Part shown: positions 53,509-62,967 of the stretch, one piece after another
Position numbering within the stretch: position 1 is the first letter of the stretch
Layout: the number at the start of each line of letters is the position of its first letter
From: an uncultured Dokdonella sp.
Lineage (GTDB): Bacteria > Pseudomonadota > Gammaproteobacteria > Xanthomonadales > Rhodanobacteraceae
Direction: 5' to 3'
Assembly (NCBI GenBank): GCA_934526015.1
Contig: CAKSZY010000005.1
Location: 1-64,000 of the forward strand
DNA length: 64,000 nucleotides
Position numbers and translations under genes: made by a program
The notes under the pieces: generated by a model
The model's input: the letters and a program-made list of their open reading frames with translations, nothing else
What the model was told of the DNA's origin: nothing
Database searches by the model: none

Positions 53509-53838
53509 TCAGGGCGACCGGTCGGCGCGCGTGGAACCCGCGATCCACTCCAGGTACGCGGCGTGGCCGGCGTCGGCTTCGACCGCGATTATCTCCGGCA
53601 GTTCATATGGATGCACGGCCAGCAGGCGTTCGCGCAGCGCCGCGAAGCGCTCGCGGGTGGTCTTGGCGAGCAGCAGGACCTCGGTTTCCTCCTGCACGGC
53701 CTCGTCCCAGTGGTAGGTGGAGACGAGGCCGCCGAGGCGGCTGACGCAGGCGGCGAGGCGCTCCTCGACGAGCAGGCGCGCCGCCGCGGCCGCGCTCGCT
53801 TCGTCGGGAAAGGTGCTGAAGACGAGCAGTGCGCTCAT
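53509..53838 (-). CDS. cutA: Divalent cation tolerance protein CutA
   Basis: A 109-residue trimeric CutA: V-F-S-T-F-P-D-E-A-S-A near the N-terminus, L-A-A-C-V, E-V-L-L-L-A-K-T-T and H-P-Y-E-L-P-E-I. It is linked to copper tolerance and thiol homeostasis, and lies 22 bp ahead of dsbD as in E. coli. Confidence 0.95.
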   Translation of the reverse strand: MSALLVFSTFPDEASAAAAARLLVEERLAACVSRLGGLVSTYHWDEAVQEETEVLLLAKTTRERFAALRERLLAVHPYELPEIIAVEADAGHAAYLEWIAGSTRADRSP

Positions 53839-53920
53839 GCCGGCCGCCGCCCGTGCGCAAGCCGTCGCGCACGTGCGGAGCCCGGCCGGTTGCCGGTTGC
53901 ACCGCGCGTGCGCGTCTTCG

Positions 53921-56176
53921 TCACGGCGTGGCCGACTCGAAACCGTCGGCGAAGATGAGATCGACCGACAGCGGTTCGCAGACCGCCGGATTGACCGACT
54001 CGAACAGCGCGCGGGTGGCCCAGTCCGGATGATCGACGAACGGATTGCGGTTGCCCTGGAAGGCCTGGATGGTGTCGTTGCGCGCGCGCTCCTCGGCGTC
54101 CGGCGGATCGCCGACGTGCCAGGCGAGCAGGTCGGTCAGCAGGCCCATGTACGAGGTGCTGCCGCTGCCGATCTGGCCGCGGATGTCGGTCAGTTCGAGC
54201 TGCGGCTCGCTCTGTCCGCTGAGCGGGTCGGTGCCGCCTTCGTAGCGGATCGCCATGTAGAAGATCGCGCGCGCCATCTCGCCCTTGCGGTGGTTCCACA
54301 CCTCGAACGAACCCTGGTTGCCGTCCGGCGTGCGCACCCAGTTGGAGTTGCCGGGATAGGTGCCGCTGCCGCCGCCGACGCCGCCATTGGATTCGGTGAC
54401 GCGCTCGCCGCAGCCGCTCGAGCAGAACGCGAACGGCTTGTTGCCGCGGTCCGAGTTCCACTGCGTGTCGGACAGCCACAGCATGTGGGTGTCGGTGTAG
54501 GGCGCGTTCGGGAAACCGAGGTTGCCGGTCTGGCTGGGGAAGCCGAGCGAGTTCGGCCAGGTGTGCTCGCGGTTGTAGGTCAGTCCCGAACCGGTGCCGG
54601 CGCGGTCGCTGATCGTGTTGTAGGCGCGGTTGCGGTAGACGTCGATGACCTTGGACGGATTGCCCGGCATCGCCTGGGCGGTTTCGAGGATCGTCCAGGT
54701 GTTGGTGGTGGCGCCGCTGTACGGGTACATGACGTGGCCACGCAGCAGCTGGTGCAGGGTGCAGCGCAGCTGGTCCGGGCTGGAGGTGTTGACCGTTGCG
54801 TAGTGGACCGCCGCGTCGTACGCCGGGGCGACGCTGAAGGCGAGGACGATGTCGTCGTTCATCGGCACGCCGTTGCTGTTGGTGACCGCGGCGGCGGTGA
54901 TGCTGAAGCTGCAGGCCGCGCCGACCGGCATCAGGCTGGCCGGCGTCAGCGTGCGGTTGTTGCCGGCACCGGCCGTGGCCAGCGCGATCGGGGTGCCGTT
55001 GCAGCTCAGCGCGAATGCGTTCGCTGCGGTGGTCACCGCGGTGTCGAATACGGCACGCAGGTCGCTCGCCCGCGGCATCGCCGTGGCGCCCTGGCTCGGC
55101 AGCGACCAGATCAGGTTCGGGCCCGGGCCGCCGGTCGAATTCGACAGGGTGAAGCCGATCGTGTGGTCGGCGGCCATCGGGTCGGGGCTGCCGTCGAGGT
55201 CGGTGACCGCACTGGCAAGGATCGTCAGCGTGCAGGATTCACCGGTGACGAACGCCGGCGTGTGGCTCAGCGCCCAGCTGGTCGCGCCGCCGGAAATGCC
55301 GACCGTGTGCGTGCCCGAACCGGTGCACTGCAGGGTGGCGCCGCCGGCGGTGAACTTGACCGGCTCGCTGAAGCTGACCGCCAGCGGCGTCGCAAGCGGC
55401 ACGTTGCTCGCGCCGTTGGCCGGCGTGGTCCCTGCCACCGTCGGCGGCAGGTCCTGCGGCGGGTCGCCGGAAATGCCGAAGCTGGCATCGTCGATGGCGA
55501 GGCCGTCGTCGGCGCCGGTGACATCGACGTCGAGCCAGCGCACGAACAGGGTGGCGTCGGCGGCGAGGCTGAAGCCGGTGATCGTCGCACTGAGGGTGGT
55601 GCGGTTGGCGGCGGCATTGCCGTCGAGCGCGCCGGTGGCGCCGGCGGAAACCGGGCCGGTGAAATCGAGTGCGTCGACATCGATCCAGGTCGCGGCGGCA
55701 TCGCTGACCGAGGTCGCGTCGAGGCTGTACTGGAAGTCGAGGCGGTCGCTGCGCCCGGCGGTGCCGAGGCGCCACTGCTCGCCGGTGTAGGTGACGGTGA
55801 GGTCGCCGATGGTGGCGCCGCTGTCGTTGCGCAGGCGCGCACCGACCGTCGGCACCAGCGAATTCGAACGCAGCAGGCCGAGCGCGCGCTCGCTGGAAGC
55901 GTCGCTGCCGTAGCTGTAGGTGTTGCCGCTGTTGAGGCCGCCGGTGTCCGCCGCATAGGTCGCATTGGCGTTCGATCCGCTTTCCGAGAACACCCAGCCG
56001 GTCGGCATCGCCGAGCCGGTGCCGGCAGCGGCCAGGGTGTCGAAGGTCTGCACGGCTGCCGGGCCGCCGACCAGCGGCACGCTGCCGTCCTGGGCCAGCG
56101 CGGGAGTGGTCGCCGCGGCGGCGAGGAGAATGATGGCGCCGGAGAGGACGCGACGGGCGGGCAGGAATGTCTTCAC
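53921..56176 (-). CDS. Secreted endonuclease I family nuclease with Ig-like repeats
   Basis: A 751-residue protein with a signal peptide (V-K-T-F-L-P-A-R-R-V-L-S-G, A-L-A cleavage about residue 29). Residues about 35-245 are a beta-rich jelly-roll-like region. Two bacterial Ig-like domains (about 250-460) begin P-P-T-V-A-G-T-T-P-A-N-G-A-S and S-L-P-S-Q-G-A-T. The C-terminal endonuclease I domain (about 480-735) has Y-N-R-E-H-T-W-P-N-S and K-G-E-M-A-R-A-I-F-Y-M, the His-metal motifs. It ends D-L-I-F-A-D-G-F-E, a short tail I remember from many secreted Xanthomonadales proteins that may be a sorting tag. Likely an extracellular DNase/RNase for nutrient acquisition. The start is GTG at 56176. 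Confidence 0.85.
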   Translation of the reverse strand: MKTFLPARRVLSGAIILLAAAATTPALAQDGSVPLVGGPAAVQTFDTLAAAGTGSAMPTGWVFSESGSNANATYAADTGGLNSGNTYSYGSDASSERALGLLRSNSLVPTVGARLRNDSGATIGDLTVTYTGEQWRLGTAGRSDRLDFQYSLDATSVSDAAATWIDVDALDFTGPVSAGATGALDGNAAANRTTLSATITGFSLAADATLFVRWLDVDVTGADDGLAIDDASFGISGDPPQDLPPTVAGTTPANGASNVPLATPLAVSFSEPVKFTAGGATLQCTGSGTHTVGISGGATSWALSHTPAFVTGESCTLTILASAVTDLDGSPDPMAADHTIGFTLSNSTGGPGPNLIWSLPSQGATAMPRASDLRAVFDTAVTTAANAFALSCNGTPIALATAGAGNNRTLTPASLMPVGAACSFSITAAAVTNSNGVPMNDDIVLAFSVAPAYDAAVHYATVNTSSPDQLRCTLHQLLRGHVMYPYSGATTNTWTILETAQAMPGNPSKVIDVYRNRAYNTISDRAGTGSGLTYNREHTWPNSLGFPSQTGNLGFPNAPYTDTHMLWLSDTQWNSDRGNKPFAFCSSGCGERVTESNGGVGGGSGTYPGNSNWVRTPDGNQGSFEVWNHRKGEMARAIFYMAIRYEGGTDPLSGQSEPQLELTDIRGQIGSGSTSYMGLLTDLLAWHVGDPPDAEERARNDTIQAFQGNRNPFVDHPDWATRALFESVNPAVCEPLSVDLIFADGFESATP

Positions 56177-56270
56177 GGGGGCCTCTGGACTGTGCTGCGC
56201 AGGTGACGGTCGAAGGAAGCCGGCAACTATAGCCGACCCGGATGACGTTTCCGATGCGGTCGCCGCGCCG

Positions 56271-58886
56271 TCAGCAGCGGTCGTGGCGGCCGTGGACGGC
56301 GTTGGCAGGCAGGTTCCGGCAGCGCCCGGTGGGGTCTTCGGCATGGTGCCAGGGACCGGTGCGCGCATGCACGGCGTGCTCGAGGGCGGCCCGCGAGGGC
56401 GCATTGAACAGCGGTGCGTTCTCGCGCATGGTCGATTCGAAGCTCGGCCGGTAGGCGCCGCCGGGATGGTAGTCGGCGCCGGCAAACACGCCGAGGCCGC
56501 CGTCCATGCCGAAATCCGGTGCCGTCGCGCCGGATGCCAGCCAGCCGGCCCAGGGCACGCGCAGCGGATCGGCGACGAAGGCCACGTTCGGACAATGGAA
56601 CGTGTCGACGCCATGCCGGGGGTGCACCCCCGTGTACTCGTCGTATTCGTCACAGAGGATGCCGATGGAGTGCCCCATTTCGTGCGAAGGCGCGGACTCC
56701 AGGTGCCGGCGCCGACCCGCGCCGGACGGCCAGGTCAACGTCCCGGTCGGGCCGATGAACACATTGCCGCGCGCGCCGCTTTCGACCGGCTGGTTGACGA
56801 GAATGATGACGTGGTCGACTTCCGGCAGGAGCGCAAGCGCGCGCTGGATGGCGGCGGGGCGGTCGACCAGCATCAAGGCGCGCGGCAGCACGAAGTTCGC
56901 TCCATAGCGCGTGTCGCGCTGGAGCGTGCGCGTGCCGTCGGCCTGGGTGATGTCGAAACCGGCCTGTGCGGACGGCTCGAACAACAGCCAGGCATTGAAG
57001 GCATGCTGGTGCTCGTTCCAGAAATCGGCGCCGAGCATCGCGCGCATGAAATCGCGCGCGTTCAGTTCGAACTCGGCGGCCTCGCCGCGGTTGAGGATGC
57101 CGTCGCCGTTGCTGTCGACGAACGGCTCGTTGCCCGACGCCGGATCGGGCGTGTCGAGCAATGCCAGGTCGGGCGAGCCGAAGATGCGGTAGCGGTCGCC
57201 GAGGACTCCGTCGCCGTCGACATCGAAGACCCCGTTGCCATTCACGTCGAGCCAGAAGATGCCGTCCCAGCTGCCGTTGCCGTTGCTGTCGGTCCAGCTT
57301 TCATCGCCCGCGACATAGCCTTCGGCGAGGAACAGGAAGTTGAAGCGGCTCCCCCGTTCGCCGTCGCCATGGATGCGGATCAGCCCGGAATCGAGGATGC
57401 TCTCGTGCGCCACTTCGTCGAAGCGGACCGTGGTCGGCAGCGGGCGGCCGTCGAGGATGAAGCTCTTGCGCGCTTCGCTGGCCTCGACATGGGTGGGGTC
57501 GAAATTGACGACCCATCCCGGCGTGTACGGAATCTCGAAGTCCGCATCGCCCTCGAATCCGGAGAACCGCCACCACCACAACCCGTTGAGGCGGTCGGCC
57601 ACGGTCACCAGGAACTGGTCCGCCGGCTCGCCGTCGGCACCGAGCACGCGGCCGCGCCAGACGAGGGTGCGCGCGGCCAGGGTGAAGCGGTGGCTGCGCG
57701 AGGTCGTCGCCCCGCTGCGGACGTTGACCGTGTCGATGTCCACCGGCATCCAGCCCGGCAGGGAGAACTGGAAGGAGTAGTCGCCCGGCGTCAGCTGCAG
57801 GCGGTAGCGCGCCGAACAGTACTGCGCGGTCGATGCGGGATCGGGCGGGGTGACCTGCATGCGTGCGCTGGCCTGGAAGTGGCGGCGGAAGAAGCGCTCG
57901 CCGCGCGCGGTGCCGACCTCGATCGCCGGGGTGTAGGCCAGCGGCGTGTGGTACGGGTGCGGCTGCAGCGCCAGCGCGCACGGCAGGTCGGCGACGAACT
58001 CGAACCAGCCGGCGTCCTCGACCGCGGCGATGGCCGGCACTTCCATGTCGCCCTGCACGACCACCGGCCCGCTGCGTGCCGGGGACCGGTAGAAGTACGG
58101 CGTGACCACGTCCAGGCGGTTGTCGTCGATCTCGAACTCGTAGCGGCCGGACGGCAGCGGCACCTCGAAGCGGCCGTTCGCCGGATCGGCCTCGGTCGAC
58201 ACCACGAAGCGGCCCGTGTCCGCCTCGAACACGCGGACCTCGTAGCGGTCGGTCGATGCCTGGCCGGTCACGCGATGCATCGGGGCATTGCCGCCTTTTG
58301 CCGGAGCGGCCTTGTGCGGCGCGGCGCGGCGCGTGTCGGGCGCGCGCATGTCCGGCATCGGCGATGGCCATGCCGGTTCCCGCGCGGCGGCGCCGGCCGG
58401 CGCGTTGGCGGCGCGCTTGCGGCGGTCCTCGTGCAGCTGCCGGGTCGACTCGAGGGCCTTGCGCACATCCCTGGCCAGCAGCGCGCCGGCCTCGCGCGCC
58501 GCTGCCAGCAGGGCTTCGTCGACGACGCGGGTCCAGCGCACGGCGTCGGTGTCGTCGTGGATCGTCAGGCGCACACCGGCGGCGATGGCCGGAACCGCCA
58601 CGGTGAAACCGGGCGTATCGTTTTCCCCGCCGTGGAAGCGCTTCGGCGCAGCAAACGCGCGTGTCCACAAGGCGCGCCCGTCACTGCCGGCGGCCTCGAT
58701 GCGCCACTGCACGCCGGCACCCGGGCGCGCCGCGGACACGCGGTCGATCGTGGCGATCGACTGCAGCTGCAACTCGCGCCCGCTGGATGCCGCCAGTTCC
58801 AGCACGAGGCCGTCGGGCGCCGCCGCGGCGGGGCGGGTGCCGCAAAGGCATGCGATCAGCGCGATCCACGGGATGAAGTTCCGCAT
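56271..58886 (-). CDS. Secreted M64 family metallopeptidase with Ca-loop insert
   Basis: An 871-residue protein with a signal peptide (M-R-N-F-I-P-W-I-A-L-I-A-C-L-C-G, cleavage after A-A-A about residue 23). The long N-terminal half is beta-rich (fibronectin/carbohydrate-like). The peptidase domain has F-L-A-E-G-Y and S-H-E-M-G-H-S-I-G (about residue 732), the HExGH zinc motif of M64 (IgA peptidase-like) enzymes, plus C-D-E-Y-D-E-Y. Between them, D-S-N-G-N-G-S-W-D-G, D-V-N-G-N-G-V-F-D and D-S-N-G-D-G-I-L-N are EF-hand/dockerin-like calcium loops. Four C-terminal cysteines (two in the last 20 residues) may form disulfides. It is a probable secreted protease. Confidence 0.88.
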   Translation of the reverse strand: MRNFIPWIALIACLCGTRPAAAAPDGLVLELAASSGRELQLQSIATIDRVSAARPGAGVQWRIEAAGSDGRALWTRAFAAPKRFHGGENDTPGFTVAVPAIAAGVRLTIHDDTDAVRWTRVVDEALLAAAREAGALLARDVRKALESTRQLHEDRRKRAANAPAGAAAREPAWPSPMPDMRAPDTRRAAPHKAAPAKGGNAPMHRVTGQASTDRYEVRVFEADTGRFVVSTEADPANGRFEVPLPSGRYEFEIDDNRLDVVTPYFYRSPARSGPVVVQGDMEVPAIAAVEDAGWFEFVADLPCALALQPHPYHTPLAYTPAIEVGTARGERFFRRHFQASARMQVTPPDPASTAQYCSARYRLQLTPGDYSFQFSLPGWMPVDIDTVNVRSGATTSRSHRFTLAARTLVWRGRVLGADGEPADQFLVTVADRLNGLWWWRFSGFEGDADFEIPYTPGWVVNFDPTHVEASEARKSFILDGRPLPTTVRFDEVAHESILDSGLIRIHGDGERGSRFNFLFLAEGYVAGDESWTDSNGNGSWDGIFWLDVNGNGVFDVDGDGVLGDRYRIFGSPDLALLDTPDPASGNEPFVDSNGDGILNRGEAAEFELNARDFMRAMLGADFWNEHQHAFNAWLLFEPSAQAGFDITQADGTRTLQRDTRYGANFVLPRALMLVDRPAAIQRALALLPEVDHVIILVNQPVESGARGNVFIGPTGTLTWPSGAGRRRHLESAPSHEMGHSIGILCDEYDEYTGVHPRHGVDTFHCPNVAFVADPLRVPWAGWLASGATAPDFGMDGGLGVFAGADYHPGGAYRPSFESTMRENAPLFNAPSRAALEHAVHARTGPWHHAEDPTGRCRNLPANAVHGRHDRC

Positions 58887-58962
58887 CGGGCAGCTCCTGA
58901 AGGACGAACCCCGACCCTAGCTTTCCCGGCGCCGCCAGTTCAACCGACCCGCCTGCAAAGCC

Positions 58963-59043
58963 CTTGAAACGTCGCCCCGAGGCGCCACCTGTCGGGACAG
59001 CCGGCGACGCGGGCTTCCCTGCGGGAAACTGCGCCGCTAGAAT
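58963..59043 (+). promoter_or_regulatory. groES-groEL promoter region
   Basis: TTCCCT (59015-59020) and TAGAAT (59038-59043) are 17 bp apart and form a plausible sigma-70 promoter, its -10 abutting the CIRCE. CTTGAAA at 58963-58969 resembles the -35 of a heat-shock sigma-32 promoter, but no good -10 follows at the right spacing. Assignment by eye only. Confidence 0.45.
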
Positions 59044-59069
59044 TGGCACTCATCTGCGCCGAGTGCTAG
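59043..59069 (+). promoter_or_regulatory. CIRCE operator (HrcA binding site)
   Basis: TTGGCACTC (59043-59051), a 9-base spacer and GAGTGCTAG (59061-59069) match the CIRCE inverted repeat TTAGCACTC-N9-GAGTGCTAA with two differences. HrcA binding here represses groES-groEL and heat lifts it. It overlaps the presumed -10 region and leader, about 49 bp before the groES start. Confidence 0.88.
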
Positions 59070-59117
59070 CAGCCCGGCATGAATTCCAATCCCGTCAACC
59101 TGTTGAAGGAAGAACCC

Positions 59118-61117
<2,000 letters not shown>

Positions 61118-61142
61118 TCCCCGCAGTCCATCGAGCGTGACC

Positions 61143-61171
61143 ACAACGCCCGGCCCCGCGCCGGGCGTTGT
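61143..61171 (+). terminator. Hairpin after groEL
   Basis: ACAACGCCCGGC (61143-61154) and GCCGGGCGTTGT (61160-61171) form a perfect 12-bp stem with a 5-base loop about 25 bp past the groEL stop. The tail GCATTCC has only two T bases, so termination efficiency is uncertain. Confidence 0.65.
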
Positions 61172-61299
61172 GCATTCCGGGATCGGCTGCGGGAAGAGCG
61201 CAACGACATCGGAGAGCGCCGAAGCAAACCGGCAACCGTGCAGATGGGCGCCTATACTCGCCCCTCAAGTTGCGCAAGGCGCCGTCCCGAGTCGAGGTG

Positions 61300-61830
61300 A
61301 TGGATCCGTCCATGTCCAGGAACGTCGCACGCCGCCGCTGGCTCACCGGGCTGGCGGCCCTGCTGCTGCCGATGCTGTTGGCGGCTCCGGTGGTGTGGAT
61401 ATTGAATCGGCAAGCGGCGGACCTGCGCGGCGAAGAACGGCAACTGCGAAACGAGATCCTGCGCCTGGATCGCGCCCTCGTCGAGATCGAGGCGCTCGAC
61501 CGGGTGAGGGCAACGATTCTTGCGCGCAAGTCGATCGTCGAGACGCTGGATGAACGGCGGTCGCGCGCGGTGCGCCTGCTCAACGCGCTCGGCGCGCTGC
61601 CCGGCGGAGTGCAACTGGGCACGGTGACGGCCCGAGGTGACAGCGTGACCTTGACCGGTGTCGCCGTGGTACCGATCGAGGGAGCGATGATGGCGCTTGC
61701 GACCGCCGGACTGGACGACGTCAGGGTGGAGCCCGCCGCCGCCGTGCCGCCGGGCGTGCCCGTACCCTTCGAGATCCGCGCAAGCGTCCCGGGCACGCTG
61801 CGCGCGGACGCCGGCCCGCCCTCGCCATGA
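61300..61830 (+). CDS. PilN-like type IV pilus assembly protein
   Basis: A 176-residue protein with a short cytoplasmic N-terminus (R-N-V-A-R-R-R-W), one helix (about 15-38, L-T-G-L-A-A-L-L-L-P-M-L-L), a coiled coil (about 40-85, L-R-G-E-E-R-Q-L-R-N-E-I-L) and a small C-terminal domain with D-S-V-T-L-T-G-V-A. This is the PilN layout, where the protein forms the periplasmic alignment complex with PilO and PilP. The canonical N-terminal I-N-L-L-P-W motif that binds PilM is not visible, and no pilM lies upstream, where groEL sits. The start at 61300 (GAGGTG upstream) is approximate. Confidence 0.6.
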   Translation: MDPSMSRNVARRRWLTGLAALLLPMLLAAPVVWILNRQAADLRGEERQLRNEILRLDRALVEIEALDRVRATILARKSIVETLDERRSRAVRLLNALGALPGGVQLGTVTARGDSVTLTGVAVVPIEGAMMALATAGLDDVRVEPAAAVPPGVPVPFEIRASVPGTLRADAGPPSP

Positions 61831-62411
61831 ACGCGATCGACGCGCCGGCTTCCATGCGCAGCGGCGGAGTGCCCTGGGCCGGCGCCGTGGTCGGCGTGCT
61901 GCTGGCCGCGGTGTGGATCGGCGCAGCCATCGAAGCCCGCGGCGTGGTGCAGAAGGATCTGCTTGCGGCGCGCCACGAGTTCGAGGAGAAGCAGGCGAGG
62001 GCAACGAATCTCGAGAGCTTGAAGCTGCAGCTCCGGGAACTCGAATTCCTGTCCGAATCGCTGGTGCATCGACTGCCGTCGCGTTTCGACGCGGCGCTCG
62101 TTGATGACGGGCTGCGCGGGCTGGCGAACGAGGCGGGTGTCGAGATCCTGCAGGCAACCGACGGCGATGAGCGCAGGAAGGAGTTCTACGCCGAGCGCGA
62201 CGTCGAGGTGCAGCTGCGCGGTCCTTCCCGGTCGATCTACCGCTATCTGGACGGCCTCGTCCGGTGGACGCTGACGAAGAACCTGCGCTCGCTGGAGCTG
62301 AGCGCCGAGAGTCCAACCGGCACGACCTTGCAGGCCCGCTTGCGCGTGACGTTCTACCGGTTCCTCGACGACGACGAAGTGACGCAAGGTGCCGCACATG
62401 CCGCGCGCTGA
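61827..62411 (+). CDS. PilO-like type IV pilus assembly protein
   Basis: A 194-residue protein with an N-terminal membrane helix (about 15-38), a coiled coil (R-H-E-F-E-E-K-Q-A-R-A-T-N-L-E) and a periplasmic PilO fold: L-P-S-R-F-D-A-A-L-V-D-D-G-L, A-N-E-A-G-V-E-I-L, K-E-F-Y-A-E-R-D-V-E-V-Q-L-R-G. This parallels PilO, where K-D-F-Y-A-E-L-P-I-x-I is typical. It is coupled to the PilN-like gene by an ATGA overlap and to the next gene by overlap. Confidence 0.72.
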   Translation: MNAIDAPASMRSGGVPWAGAVVGVLLAAVWIGAAIEARGVVQKDLLAARHEFEEKQARATNLESLKLQLRELEFLSESLVHRLPSRFDAALVDDGLRGLANEAGVEILQATDGDERRKEFYAERDVEVQLRGPSRSIYRYLDGLVRWTLTKNLRSLELSAESPTGTTLQARLRVTFYRFLDDDEVTQGAAHAAR

Positions 62412-62676
62412 TCGACTGTGGAAGATTCTCGCCGCGATCGCGTTCGTGATGGGTTACGGCGCGTTGCTCGGCTGGTTGACTCTCGGCTCACCCGCGCACG
62501 ACGAAGCCCGCGTGCAGCAGTACATGGACCATGTCCGAGCGCGCATGGCGCCGCCGCTTGAACCGCTGCCGATGGTGCGCGTGCCGGAAACCACGGAACT
62601 GGCGATGCAGCGGGATCCGTTCGAGCCGCTTCGGGCGAGAACGCCCGACGAAGCGCTTCGCCACGATCGCCATTGA
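62398..62676 (+). CDS. Short PilP-like protein
   Basis: A 92-residue protein with one N-terminal hydrophobic helix (K-I-L-A-A-I-A-F-V-M-G-Y-G-A-L-L-G-W) and the Q-R-D-P-F-E-P motif characteristic of PilP. PilP proper is a lipoprotein of about 170 residues with a C-terminal beta domain. Here there is no lipobox, and the frame stops soon after the RDPF motif, so the secretin-binding domain is missing: a truncated gene or a distinct minimal variant. AAGGTG precedes ATG 62398. No pilQ follows; the next gene is convergent. Confidence 0.5.
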   Translation: MPRADRLWKILAAIAFVMGYGALLGWLTLGSPAHDEARVQQYMDHVRARMAPPLEPLPMVRVPETTELAMQRDPFEPLRARTPDEALRHDRH

Positions 62677-62967
62677 CGGGGTGCGGCCGGCAGCAGCGCC
62701 GCCGTCATCCAGCATGACCCCGTCCGGATCAAGTTCGTCTCCTGCAAGCCTTGCAGAAGCCCACGTCGAAGCGGGGCACCGGATCCGCTTCGAGTACATC
62801 TCCGCGGGTGGCCACCATGGCAGCATGCTGGTCGAGTGCGTTTCGATCCGCACGCACGGTGACGCCGGGGACGTGCACCAGGCGGCGCGGCCGGTCGGCG
62901 TAGCGGCGGCAGACCTGTCGGCGCGCACGGAGCGGAGTTCTGCCCCGTGCGCGCCGGCACATCGTGC
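62677..62967. other. Gap between the pil-like trio and the convergent gene
   Basis: These 291 bp show no recognisable protein, repeat or terminator. A plus-frame stretch past the PilP-like stop has no similarity to the missing PilP domain that I can see. The two flanking genes converge here. Confidence 0.4.

Noticed and set aside
55965..58967. 1000-codon plus-strand frame opposite the M64 peptidase
   Set aside because: No family features; the minus strand has HEMGH and a signal peptide.
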